A stretch of DNA of 64,000 nt from the NCBI GenBank assembly GCA_024509875.1, contig JAMPIV010004259.1, positions 124,001-188,000 of the forward strand, given 5' to 3'. The translations under genes and the position numbers were made by a program. Shown one piece after another: positions 46,977 through 57,599 of this stretch. Position 1 is the stretch's first letter, and every line of letters starts with the position of its first letter. This DNA comes from Oreohelix idahoensis. Its lineage: Eukaryota; Mollusca; Gastropoda; Stylommatophora; Oreohelicidae. The notes under the pieces are model-generated. The model was given only the letters and a program-made list of their open reading frames with translations, was not told the origin of the DNA and ran no database searches.

Positions 46977-48390
46977 TTTGATTCTGGTACCAGCAAACAC
47001 GGGGTCCCTTACCCACTTCATTTTCAACAAGAATTCATCAGCATCCTTCAAGAAATTAACATTCTTCAAGACAGTCAACATCTTCAAAATTTTCAAAGTA
47101 CTCGGCGTTGCCCGGTAAAAGTCAAAATTTCAACTTTTTGACGGAAACAAGAATTTGACAGTACCCGGCGTTGTTACATGTTGCCGGATAACTCGGACTG
47201 CTGTTATCTTTTACGCAAGTCAAGCAAGTTGCTGCTGTCAAGGTTCCAGTGCTGTCATTTTTGTGAAGGTCAAGTGCCGGTTGAAACGGGTTGTTTTCTG
47301 AAGAAGGCCAAGTACCGATTTCCATCAACTTACTTTTGGATTAGAAGGTCAAGTGCCGAAACAACTCAACACACAGTATTTCAGAAGCTCTTGTACCATC
47401 GTGTTAGCAGTGGAAGCAGTTCAGATGTGCCATCATCGTTGGAGCTTCGCTCTTTAGGACGTTGATTGACATCCGTTTTGTCTGCTGTTCGACGATTGGA
47501 AGCCTATAAGTTAAGTGGCCTGTTTGTATGTAAACTGTGCCCTTATACTTCTGCTGAGTCTTCTGTGTATCATCTCATTCTATATGTTATATGTCTATAT
47601 GTTATTTGTATATTTATATGTTTATATTTCAGCGGGTTCTCGGTTGGGTGGTGTCTCCGTTAGATTATGCCACGTCATAGAGGTCGTCTATTGTGAGCGT
47701 CTTCTGTAGGGTTTGCAAATTTCCGATACTGGAATTTGCTAAGCGACTTCTGTTGCTATTTATGTTAGCTGTGATGACATGTTTTAATATTGTTTTCGTT
47801 ATTATTTCGCATTCTTTAGTTTTGTTTTGATTTGTTTGTATTTGTTAGCCTACTCTTGACTATAATTTAGTTTCATACAACATTTTTGTTTATACACTGT
47901 GGTGTCATGTATTTTGTTTAATTATAGCGCAGATATCGTCACATTTTTTGTGATATTTCATTAATTTCTGCTTTATTTTTAGTTGATTTCTGCGAACGTT
48001 TTTGTATTGTTGCTGATCTTTGTTATTGTTTACATTGTTATTGTTTACATTGTTTGCATTGTTTACATTTTCAATGTTTACATTCTGCATGTGTTTACAT
48101 AGTCATTGTTTACAGTTATAGTAATTAGTTAATGGGCTATGCTAATGCACTGTTACTACTACACTGATGATAAATGAATGATGAATAGTGTCGTGCACTA
48201 TTGAATGAGAAGTGCACTTATGATCAAGAATTGATTGTTGATATTTCATATACAAGTTCTTTGATTGGAGACTTGTTTCCCACAGAGACTGGGATAATAT
48301 AAGGTGATGTGAATATACAAGTGCTTAATTAAGACTTGTTACACTTAGGTTTGAAATAAATTAGTTAATTATTTCAGGTTTTGGACTCAT
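46977..48390 (+). other. Long leader (1.4 kb) of the Gmr1-like element
   Basis: It has many upstream ATGs, repeated short phrases (CGGCGTTGCCCGG; AAGGTCAAGTGCCG) and a TTATTTCAG just before the gag ATG. No long coding frame is present; a 95-codon frame at 47178-47465 has no motif. Confidence 0.6.
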
Positions 48391-51300
48391 ATGTTAGACA
48401 ACATGTCTACATTTGAGCACTTTATTGAGCAGGGTAAATTGCTTGGGAAGACTGGTGATAAGTTAGAAGAATTTGCAACTGCTCGATATGATAAAGCAAT
48501 GGAAGCTGAACAAAAGAAACTGCATATGGAAGCTGAACAAAAGAAACTGCAGATGCAGGTGGATGAAAAAAGATTCCAAATGGAAATGGAAAAACAAAAA
48601 AGGGAATCAGAAGCTGAGGAAAGAAAACTCCAGCTAGAAGCTGAAAGATTTCAAAAAGAGGCTGAGAATAAAAGACTTGAAAAAGAGGCTGAAAATAAAA
48701 GACTTGAAAAAGAAGCTGAAAATGAAAGACTTCAAAAAGAGGCTCAGGCTGAGGAAAGAAGATTACAGAGAGAGTCTGATGAGAGGAAAGAGAAAGCAAA
48801 AATGGAACATGAAGAAAAGGTCTTAGCTTTAGAGTTGGAAAAATTGAAATTGACGAGCATGAGTAATGGTAATGATTCAAACAAGGGTTCATCTTCTGGT
48901 AAGGCTAATAATGATACTTTTAAGATTAAGTTACCAACATTTAGTCCTTCCAGTGATGACATAATGTTCTATCTGGACAGATTTGAACAAGCATGTACAG
49001 CTCATAACATAGACAAAGCAAAATATGTTTATCAGTTATCAGGGATACTGACAGGTAAAGCTCTAAGTATATTAAATATGGTGGATGAACCTGACAAGAA
49101 CAATTATGAGGTTGTCAGGGCCGCTTTGTTAAAGAAATATCAGCTTAACGAAGACGGCTATCGTCTACAATTTAAAAACATGTTACCTGAAAATGGAGTT
49201 GAATTCTCCGAGTTTATTGCAAGAATACGCATTACTTTCTCACGATGGGTTGAACTATCTAAGACGGAAAAAACTTATGAAGGACTTATGGACTTAATAC
49301 TTAGAGACAAAGTCATGTCGTCTGTCAATGAGTCTTTCCTTGCTTTCCTTCATGAACGTAAACCTAAAACAATAAAAGAAATGGAAGATTTCTGTTGCCA
49401 ATACGTAACTGCGCACCCACACATAACCATGGGTAACTCTAAGGTGAAAGAAGGTTTACCAGTTGCTTCGGCAGCTCCGTATGGCCAAAACTTTGCTCGT
49501 AGATTCCAACAAAATTTTGATAGAAAGAGTAGCGGTAATTTCTGTCAAAATCATGGAAATCAATTTCATGGTGATTCTTCTTCGAAGAATTGGAGACAGC
49601 CTGATAGTACTCGTTACTATCACCCTAATAATTATAAGCATTTCAAAAGAGGATATGGTAATAGAGGTTATTCCTGCCGAAGACCTCAGAACCAAACAAA
49701 TAGATGTTCGCATCAATGTGAACATGATAGTAATCGTGGAAACTGGAATTCGAACCAGGATAACAATTACAATAGAGACAATAATAACTGCAGAGATAAT
49801 AATAACTCTGATAACTTCAGAGGTAATAATAGTCGGGGTAGATCTCAACACAAAAAAAAGAGATATCAGCAGGCTAATGCTGTACAACAGGAAACTGAGG
49901 GAGCCTGTAATCATGTTGTTGATAGTAAAAACTTTGACGCTGTCACTGGTTCTGCTTTTGACTTTGAGAGAGCAAACAAATGCCCCCAATGCAGTACTTT
50001 ATTCGAACCGGGTACCATAACTACTTTGAGTTGTGGTCACCCACTTCCCGCTCTTCCTGCTGCTGTTGCGCATGACGGGAGGGGTTCTTTAATTCTACAT
50101 AAGGGTCTTGTTAATGATACTCCGGTCTCACTACTTTTCGATTCCGGATGCACCACTATTGGTGTTAGACAATCGCTTGTAGATCCATCTTGTGCTACAG
50201 GAAGGGTTATTAAATGTGTCACATTTGGCGGCACTCTAGAAAAATATCCTACTGCTGTAATTCGCATTGCCACTCCTTTCTTTACTGGAGATGTGCATGC
50301 TTGTCTCTTACCTAATCCTATTGCGGACCTTATTATTGGTCGTATTCACGGAGTTAGGGAGTGTACCCCACAGCAGATTGCTGCTTGGGAAGATAATAAC
50401 ATGCAAGCTACAAATGCAGTAGTTACAAGAGCACAAGCTCTACAAACACCCGAAACTTCACTGAATAGGGATAATGAAGTTGATAGCCAAGATAGTCACT
50501 TAGTAATCACTCGTGACTCTTTCATAAAATTGCAAGAAGAAGATCCTTCTTTAAAAAAATTCTTCGTTCTTGCGAAGAAAGGTGATCCGAATCAGGATAC
50601 AAATAGAAAATCTTGGATTGCAATGAGAAACGGCGTACTTGTACGTATGGTACAAGATTCGACTACGTCGGCACATTCGCAAATTCTTGTTCCCAAGAGC
50701 ATGAGAGTGCAAATATTACAACATGCTCATGACTCGCAATGTGCTGGACATATGGGTTTTTCCCGTACGAAGTCGAGAGTCCTTGCGGCTTTCTTTTGGC
50801 CTTTTGTCAATAAGGACATTCGTATTTACTGCCGATCATGCAAGGTATGTCAGGAGGTCAAATCTAGAGGACCACGACATGCTGCGCCTATCCAGGCTGC
50901 TGACATTCCTATTCGGCCGTTTCAGAAAATGGCCATAGATATTATTGGCCCTTTTAAGGTCAAGTCGGCCAGAGAACATCAGTTTATCCTTACATGTGTC
51001 GATATGTGCACACGTTGGCCAGAGGCTATTCCTCTTAAGAGCATATCTACTACAGATATCGCAGATGCTCTTTGGTTGATATTTTCTCGCTTGGGGTTCC
51101 CCAGGGAAATATTGTCAGACCATGGCACTCAACTCATATCTGACACTATGTCACAGGTAATGTCTACCTTACATATTGAACGATCTCTCAGTAGTATCTA
51201 CCATCCTATGTCTAATGGGTTAGTTGAGCGTCTGAATAGAACGCTCAAGACTTTGCTTGGTAAGATAACTGAAGATCATCCTCAAGATTGGGACAGGGTT

Positions 51301-53322
51301 TTACCCGCGGCTCTCTTTGCCTATAGAGAAGTCCCTAATGAACACACAGGATTTTCTCCCTTCGAACTTGTCTTTGGCGCGCGTCCACGCGGCCCTATGT
51401 CTTTATTACACGATCTCATCACTGCCGATGATATTAGCGATGAAACTCAATCCTCATATGAGTATGTCATTGCTCTTAGACAAAAGATCATTGAGGCATG
51501 TAAGCTAGCAACTGCTTCATCAGAAATTGCTAAAGAGAAGGCAAGACAGTTTGCTAACAAGAATAGATGTCTACGACAACTTTGTCCAGGTGACAAAGCA
51601 TTCGTCCTACTCCCCAGTAGGGAAAATAGACTTCTTATTGCATGGAAAGGTCCGTATGCAATAGTCTCTCGGATTTCCGATGTTGACTATGTGGTCGATA
51701 TTGATGGAAAGCATAAAACTTTCCACATAAACATGCTTTCGGAATTTCACGAACGTCCGGACTATTTGCTGCCTATTTTCCAGGCAACGGATGATGCTCC
51801 TGCACCTCACGGTCATTATTCATCCCTGTCTGTCATACAGGATGAGGAATCTACCTTCTCTGATGTTAATCTTCCCCTTCCAGTGGTTCCATTACATTCC
51901 ACGGAATCTTGGAAAAACGTTTCTGTTTCTCCTAATCTTTCTGGTGACGAACATCGACAAGTCTCGTCGATGTTACAAACATTTCAGGATGTTCTCACTG
52001 ACATTCCTGGACACACAGATGTCATAGAACATGACATAATTCTTACCGACAATAATCCAATTAGGGTTAGGCCGTATCCTATTCCTATACACTTTCAGTC
52101 GCAGGTGGAAAAGGAATTGGATGAAATGATTCAATTAAATATAATTGAACCATCGACTTCACCATATTCTTCTTCCATGGTTATTGTCCGGAAGAAGGAT
52201 AAGAACATACGAATTTGTGTTGATTATCGCAAATTGAATCAGGTCACAAAGTTCGATGCTGAACCGATGCCTTTGTTAGAAGATCTACTGATTAGACTTT
52301 CTAATTCTAGATTCTTCACTAAACTTGACTTGTCTAAAGGTTATTGGCAAGTGCCTTTAGCAGAGCATGCCAAACCTCTTACTGCTTTTTCTACACCTAG
52401 GGGTCTATTTCAATGGAATGTTATGCCTTTTGGTCTCATGAACGCCCCTGCCACTTTCGTTCGCATGATGCGTCGAATTCTGTCACATCGTTCGGATGTC
52501 ATCGCATACTTAGATGACATCTGTCTCTTCAGTGATACCTGGGAAGATCACTATTTAGGGTTATATGACTTACTGTCCACTCTACGTGAGAATAATTTGA
52601 CAGCGAAACCTTCTAAAGCTTTTGTTGGTTTTGGTGAAATCTCTTTCCTGGGTCATCGTGTTGGTCATGGTCTCTTGAAGACAGAAGACCACAATACTTC
52701 CAAAATACTGAACATCTCTGTTCCTAAAACGAAGAAACAAGTTAGGAGTCTCTTAGGTTTAATTCAATTTTATGGGAGATTTATTCCAAATTTATCTTCG
52801 ATCATGGCACCTCTCTCAACATTGTTGAAGAAAGGTTCGCCTAATCTGGTCCGTTGGTCTGAAGAATGCCAATCTTCACTAGACCAAATCAAGAATATAT
52901 TTTCTTCTCCTCCCATCTTAAGATTACCTACTCTTGATAGGACTTTTGTTCTTCGGAGTGATGCTTCATCCACTGGGATTGGAGCAGCACTGATGCAAGA
53001 ATATGCAAATACTCTGCATCCTGTTATGTACATTTCTAGAAAACTAAATGCGGCAGAGAGGAACTACTCGGTTTTAGACCGTGAGTTGTTAGGGATGGTT
53101 TGGTCAATTCTAAAGCTACAAAGATTCCTCCTGGGCGCACATTTCATTCTAGAGACTGATCAGAAAGCTCTTACAGCTATTCAGACTAAGAATTTGAAGA
53201 GTTCGAGATCCACTCGATATGCTATAGCTCTTCAACCTTTTCACTTCACGGTACGAGCTATCCGTGGTGCGGATAATGTGATGGCTGACATTTTGTCTAG
53301 ATGCCCACATGACTCCAACTAA
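48391..53322 (+). CDS. Gag-protease-integrase-RT-RNase H polyprotein (1643 aa)
   Basis: Domain order: coiled coil at about 36-160 with repeated ENKRLEKEA units; capsid-like region about 175-345; Asn/Arg-rich basic stretch about 380-505; a Cys-x2-Cys...Cys-x-His motif (C531, C534, C548, H550); protease with DSG at 584-586; integrase H2C2 finger H780, H787, C817, C820; integrase D850, D910, E946 (35-residue last gap); chromo-like C-terminal part about 1055-1110; RT with D1313 (KLDLSKGYW) and YLDD at 1373-1376; RNase H with D1524, E1565, D1590, D1633. The start ATG is the first in a frame with no upstream extension. All catalytic residues I can check are present. It makes particles, copies RNA to DNA and integrates it. 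There is no CCHC knuckle. Confidence 0.95.
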   Translation: MLDNMSTFEHFIEQGKLLGKTGDKLEEFATARYDKAMEAEQKKLHMEAEQKKLQMQVDEKRFQMEMEKQKRESEAEERKLQLEAERFQKEAENKRLEKEAENKRLEKEAENERLQKEAQAEERRLQRESDERKEKAKMEHEEKVLALELEKLKLTSMSNGNDSNKGSSSGKANNDTFKIKLPTFSPSSDDIMFYLDRFEQACTAHNIDKAKYVYQLSGILTGKALSILNMVDEPDKNNYEVVRAALLKKYQLNEDGYRLQFKNMLPENGVEFSEFIARIRITFSRWVELSKTEKTYEGLMDLILRDKVMSSVNESFLAFLHERKPKTIKEMEDFCCQYVTAHPHITMGNSKVKEGLPVASAAPYGQNFARRFQQNFDRKSSGNFCQNHGNQFHGDSSSKNWRQPDSTRYYHPNNYKHFKRGYGNRGYSCRRPQNQTNRCSHQCEHDSNRGNWNSNQDNNYNRDNNNCRDNNNSDNFRGNNSRGRSQHKKKRYQQANAVQQETEGACNHVVDSKNFDAVTGSAFDFERANKCPQCSTLFEPGTITTLSCGHPLPALPAAVAHDGRGSLILHKGLVNDTPVSLLFDSGCTTIGVRQSLVDPSCATGRVIKCVTFGGTLEKYPTAVIRIATPFFTGDVHACLLPNPIADLIIGRIHGVRECTPQQIAAWEDNNMQATNAVVTRAQALQTPETSLNRDNEVDSQDSHLVITRDSFIKLQEEDPSLKKFFVLAKKGDPNQDTNRKSWIAMRNGVLVRMVQDSTTSAHSQILVPKSMRVQILQHAHDSQCAGHMGFSRTKSRVLAAFFWPFVNKDIRIYCRSCKVCQEVKSRGPRHAAPIQAADIPIRPFQKMAIDIIGPFKVKSAREHQFILTCVDMCTRWPEAIPLKSISTTDIADALWLIFSRLGFPREILSDHGTQLISDTMSQVMSTLHIERSLSSIYHPMSNGLVERLNRTLKTLLGKITEDHPQDWDRVLPAALFAYREVPNEHTGFSPFELVFGARPRGPMSLLHDLITADDISDETQSSYEYVIALRQKIIEACKLATASSEIAKEKARQFANKNRCLRQLCPGDKAFVLLPSRENRLLIAWKGPYAIVSRISDVDYVVDIDGKHKTFHINMLSEFHERPDYLLPIFQATDDAPAPHGHYSSLSVIQDEESTFSDVNLPLPVVPLHSTESWKNVSVSPNLSGDEHRQVSSMLQTFQDVLTDIPGHTDVIEHDIILTDNNPIRVRPYPIPIHFQSQVEKELDEMIQLNIIEPSTSPYSSSMVIVRKKDKNIRICVDYRKLNQVTKFDAEPMPLLEDLLIRLSNSRFFTKLDLSKGYWQVPLAEHAKPLTAFSTPRGLFQWNVMPFGLMNAPATFVRMMRRILSHRSDVIAYLDDICLFSDTWEDHYLGLYDLLSTLRENNLTAKPSKAFVGFGEISFLGHRVGHGLLKTEDHNTSKILNISVPKTKKQVRSLLGLIQFYGRFIPNLSSIMAPLSTLLKKGSPNLVRWSEECQSSLDQIKNIFSSPPILRLPTLDRTFVLRSDASSTGIGAALMQEYANTLHPVMYISRKLNAAERNYSVLDRELLGMVWSILKLQRFLLGAHFILETDQKALTAIQTKNLKSSRSTRYAIALQPFHFTVRAIRGADNVMADILSRCPHDSN

Positions 53323-54090
53323 TACTTCTGTCCTATATTTCCATATATTACAGAGTCATAACACACCTATATTTCTACAATAGATTAGCACATCTGTACT
53401 TACTTTATATGTACACACTATCGTGCTTTGTTGTCATCTTCTTCTGTTCGTTTTTTAAGATGATAGAGGAGGACTGAGTAGTTAATATAAGGGCCGTTAG
53501 TTTACTAAACAGCCACAATTATTAATAATGTATTGTACCTTATGAAGCATATTAGTTATTAATTAGCATTATATTGCTTGTACTTTCTCAGAATGTCATT
53601 GTTGAGCTGAGGACTTACCTTACTAGTATCAAGCATGACGAGTTCTAGATTGTGTACTTACCCTCGGAATACCAGAGCATATGTCCTGGATCGTCATGTA
53701 GTTTAACTTTACTATGTACTTATGTCATTACATGTCAAAGAATGTACTATTTAAATTTTCCTATCAGATTTGTACATCCATTTTTAAAGACAATATTAGA
53801 GTATGCTGTTTAATGATGATTATGGTAACTTGCATACGTATATTGTGTTTACATGCTAACGTGATGTGTGTTGGTGACACCTCCCCGATGTGAATATTTT
53901 TTGAGACATATTTATTTTTCTGTTGAGGTATATCCTCACCAGACACTCTATATTTAGCCTCATGTTAGGCAATGTAATTAATTATCAGCGCATAATTCGT
54001 GCGTTTTGAGCCGCTTATCGCATGCTCTTTGATATTTAAAAAAAAAAAAAATATGTTCCACATTTTTTTTATCGGGAGGAGGTGGTGATA
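53323..54090 (+). other. 3' non-coding region and polypurine tract of the Gmr1-like element
   Basis: About 770 bases without an open frame, ending in GGGAGGAGGTGGTGATA directly before the 3' LTR, the likely plus-strand primer. Confidence 0.75.
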
Positions 54091-55164
54091 TGTTGCGTGA
54101 TAAATTCTCGCAACATCGTTTTATTACTATCTATTTTATAACGCAAGGGTAACAACTGCTTGAAATTTATAGTCACTTTTCTCGGTAAGCATTTGTCTTC
54201 TCGCGTTGGTATTGAATGCAGTTAAGTTTTGAGCTGTGGTCTTTTTGCGCTGGACTGCGCATGACTGGTCTTGTTTTTTGGTCGATCGGTTTCCGCCCAC
54301 CACTAGTGGAGTGAGCGATTTGAATGGCGAAAGAGATGCCTCGTTGAAGAGGGGATCTCCGCTATTTTTTGTTCTGTCAGGGATGTGTAGTCCTCTTAAT
54401 GGATATTTCGTTTATTCGAGATAATACCTCTAGTGTTTCCCACATGTCGGGAGGCGTGATATTTCTGTGTATTCCCTGAAGGCAAGGTAAATTGACTTTT
54501 CATTAACTCTATCGATTTTGGGTCGTGAGCGATTTCGATTCATAGCCTGTTTTCGAAAGTCGTCGTCACGAGATGTTTTCCCAGCTCACATGTCGCTGTA
54601 TTGTACTGCATCGGTTGATGCATGTTCCAAGGACCATTACTTGCTACTTTGTTAAATGAACTAGGTTTGGAAAACCTTTATTATCTAGAGGATATTTTTG
54701 AGGACATTATTTATACTTCGGCAGACGTGTCTGTCTTGCTGAAGTCAGACTAAGGGGAGTGAACTGATCTCATACATCTGGTTATCTCCTGGCTGTTATA
54801 GAAAAGGATGGAGTTTTTCACCTGACTACATTTACAGCACTATGAAATATAACATGCATCTGACTCATCATTGTAATGCTGTCTACCGTCTATTGCTGTA
54901 TTGAATGTTGCTGTGATAATGACTGTTTGATGTGCCTACATATTCGCGTAACCATTTTGTCACTGTGGCGTCCACAATAAATAATGAAGAAAAACGTCAA
55001 CGGCTGTTACAAGAATCATTGACTTTATACGTCGTGAGTTTACTGACGTTCTATGTGGATTGCCCTGTTATTTTTGTATGAACATTGTTTGACTGAACAC
55101 ATCTGCACACTACACAAAACCAGACATGCGGATACCATCCATCATCATATGGCATCACGCATCA
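54091..55164 (+). repeat. 3' LTR of the Gmr1-like element
   Basis: Nearly identical to the 5' LTR: I see a two-base deletion near 54128, a C-to-T near 54551 and an extra A near 54674. Followed by GTCTC. Confidence 0.95.
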
Positions 55165-55344
55165 GTCTCCATTCAGAAATCCTGCACTAAGCAGTCACAC
55201 ATTCTTACAACAGTGGTTTCTATGGCAATTTGCTTGACATGATGAGGTTAACAGCCCCCACGCACAACCTCATACTAGTCGCCTTGTACGACATGCCTGA
55301 GTATATGAGTATATGATTATATGAGTATATGAGGAGGACTGCCG

Positions 55345-55640
55345 TAGGCGGGGGTAAAACTGTAGAATGAAAAAAACCACTACCAAAACCACTTTGATCC
55401 ATTTCCGGTTCAGTGGCAGACATTTTATTTCCAACATGTGACACACATCAGGGAGTGTTTTCTCTTATTTTTATAGTTTTATGTTCTCCACTTAATTCTC
55501 ACTTTCTTTCCCTTCTGTTTTTCGTTTGTCTGTCCCTGATGAAGGCCTTGTGGCCGCAACGTAGGTTTTTTCTTGTTCTTTCTTCCAGTAAGACGTATCA
55601 CTATTTGTGTTTTTGTTTTTTTCATTCTACACGACATGAC
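55345..55640 (+). repeat. Penelope-like element 3' UTR fragment
   Basis: TCTTATTTTTATAGTTT, then TCTGTCCCTGATGAAGGCCT and AAGACGTAT-ACTATTTGTGT match the sequence downstream of the Penelope-like RT at 61750-61960. The coding part is not present here. Confidence 0.75.
55536..55598 (+). ncRNA. Hammerhead-ribozyme-like motif, copy 1
   Basis: CTGATGA, then a GGCC-TTGT-GGCC stem-loop (55544-55555), then GCAAC, with an ACGT...ACGT potential third stem (55559-55562 with 55593-55596). This is the hammerhead core order, except that the canonical GAAA reads GCAA, and no first stem could be paired. Hammerheads are reported in Penelope-like elements. Activity is doubtful. Confidence 0.4.
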
Positions 55641-56857
55641 TGAGAGTACAGGAGTCATATTCTTCTTTTATCTCTTCAGAGATGTCCAGAAACAACAATA
55701 CTTATAACAGCCCCCTTCAGTCATAACTGACTATGGGAATGCGCCCCTGAGGTGACAGCCCACAGCTTCAATTTTCAGGTATTCCTTTCGACGTTTCTCC
55801 TCTCTTCTGCTTGCTGTGAGAGCTTCTTTTCGCCCAATCTGAGGTGGCATCCGGAAACAACACCAGGCTGTCTTTTCTTGAAACCTGAAGTATAAAACAG
55901 TAGATCGGGTTTCCCTTCCTTATGTGTTTAAAAAATAAAACAGTAGACAATATTTGACTCTGATGTCCAAGATCAGAGAACAGTATAGCGTACGCTTTCT
56001 GCAGCAGTGCTATATTTATCCACTGGAAGTCGTCGTTCTCTGCTATTGATTTTCGCCTGAATTTTCTCTTAAACAGCGTGCTCACAATAACGATCAATAA
56101 TTCAATCTGTCTATATAATTCCACCCCACCGCTCCACCACCTCCTCTGGCTCAAGGTGGATACAGAGATTATGTCAATAACAACTTCTCTCTATCGCCTC
56201 CCCCTCTTTTTTAGAGTATAATTTACTTCTCAACCCGTTGCCTGCATAGAAATATGAATTAACATATCATCGTCATGTGCTGTGCTGAACTGCATGTCTG
56301 TACGTTTCTGTCTTTGTTAAAATCGTGTGGACCTTTAACACCCAATGCCTGACTTTTTCAGACAATCATCCAGTGCTGAATTTATCTTCTCTTTTCGACT
56401 AATTGCAATTTCTAGTTTTTACCTTTTGGTATGGCACGCTCCGTTAAACCAAGACACATCATCTGTCAGTTATATTGGGGCGTGAATCCAAATATAAACC
56501 AACTATTGTTCTAGATCAGGGGTGTTCAATTTTTTAAAGTTATGAGCCACGCTCCCAGTTCGGGCTGGACCCGGGGGCCAGGCTTTAAATAAAATGATCG
56601 ATACATACATGTAACCTTATAAGACTGGAAGATATAATTGGTACAGATGTACTAACTGAACTAAAGAAGCATTCACTTTTATACTTTAACACCGTCATAA
56701 ATTATAATACCAAAAACAAAAAAACAAAAAAAAATTAGCTAGCTAATATCTGTATTAAAAATTCACTTTTACGTGAAGATATTAATTAAATCTGATTTAA
56801 AAAGTTTCGTTGACTAGATATCGTGTATTTAATAAGTGACCTGGCACCCTTTTATTA
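55641..56857. other. Unassigned stretch with one 128-codon minus frame
   Basis: The frame at 55768-56154 (minus) reads WINIALLQKAYAILFSDLGH and VLFPDATSDWAKRSS. I do not recognise it; it is preceded by repeat-like DNA and may be a transposon 3' region. At 56515-56600 a hAT-like end (AGGGGTGTTCAATTTTTTAA) is suspected, without a partner. Confidence 0.3.
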
Positions 56858-57131
56858 GCCGCGGTAGCATAGTGGTTAGTGCACTGGCTTCCTAGCGCAG
56901 TGGTCTATGGTTCGATCCCCAGATGAGGCGGAAAATTTTTAGGCCACAAACGGCTCCTGGGTCGACCCAGCCCCGAATGGGTACCAGAGCTACTCTGGGA
57001 AGGTTAAGGCGGCCGGCGTGATGCCGACCACATCACCCCTCGTGTGCCGACGGTCAAGATAATATGGGCCTAACACCATATTCCCAATATGCCTCAATGG
57101 GCGTGTAACGGGTTCCTTTACCTTTACCTTT
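56858..57131 (+). mobile_element. tRNA-derived SINE, family A, copy 3
   Basis: It begins GCCGCGGTAGCATAGTGGTT with B-box GGTTCGATCC and ends in (CTTTAC)n. The 12-bp TSD ACCCTTTTATTA is at 56846-56857 and 57132-57143. It inserted at or near the truncated start of the Penelope-like element. Confidence 0.94.
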
Positions 57132-57143
57132 ACCCTTTTATTA

Positions 57144-57599
57144 CACAGGTTGTCAATGTCAGAGCTTACAGCTTATGTGGCGATTTGAAGAATGTAGATG
57201 ACATTGTTATCAAACCGGCTGACAAAGGAGGTGCCATTGTGGTATGGCGCAAGGACCTGTACCTCCAAGAAGGTAATAAGCAGCTCACCAACAGCTCCTT
57301 CTACCAGCGCCGTGACAATGATGCGACAGTCCTCAACAATCGTCTGGTCCATGACACCATCAAAAGTCTTATCGCCAACAAGTCCTTACCTTCTAGCCCT
57401 TCTCATCTCCGTATTGACAATAGAGGTCTGGGTAAGCCTGTGTTTTATATGCTTCCCAAAATTCATAAACCCTCCAACCCTGGGAGACCCATTGTCTCTG
57501 CGTGTGCCTGCCCGACCGAACGTATATCAGACTTCCTCGATGGCATCTGCCAGCCTATTGTAGAGCAGCTTCCTTCCTTCTTAAAGGACACAAACCATG
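57144..57599 (+). pseudogene. Penelope-like element RT, N-terminal piece
   Basis: The frame reads DDIVIKPADKGGAIVVWRKD, FYMLPKIHKPSNPGRPIVSA and LPSFLKDTNH, the N-terminal RT motifs of Penelope-like elements. The open frame starting at 57089 begins inside the SINE and is not the natural start. The 5' part of the element is missing. The frame is interrupted at CCATG (57595-57599) by the LTR-like insertion and resumes at 60030. Confidence 0.88.

Larger units (their letters stand above)
45883..55164 (+). mobile_element. Complete Ty3/gypsy element with PR-IN-RT-RH order (Gmr1-like), 9.3 kb
   Basis: LTRs of 1075 and 1074 bp differ at only a handful of positions, and the 5-bp TSD GTCTC (45878-45882, 55165-55169) is perfect. 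One uninterrupted 1643-codon gag-pol frame (48391-53322) has integrase before RT. This copia-like order within Ty3/gypsy is known for the Gmr1 group. Primer site and polypurine run are in place. No env. By every visible criterion it is a recently inserted, possibly competent copy. Confidence 0.93.

Noticed and set aside
49463..50020. Plus-strand 185-codon frame overlapping gag of the Gmr1-like element
   Set aside because: Isoleucine-rich translation of the Asn/Arg-rich coding stretch in another frame; no motif.
55768..56154. Protease or kinase exon on the minus strand
   Set aside because: A short phrase faintly recalls calpain, but no catalytic motif or splice sites support it.
57089..57143. 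Start of the Penelope-like protein at 57089
   Set aside because: These codons translate the SINE tail and its target duplication; the element's true 5' part is missing.
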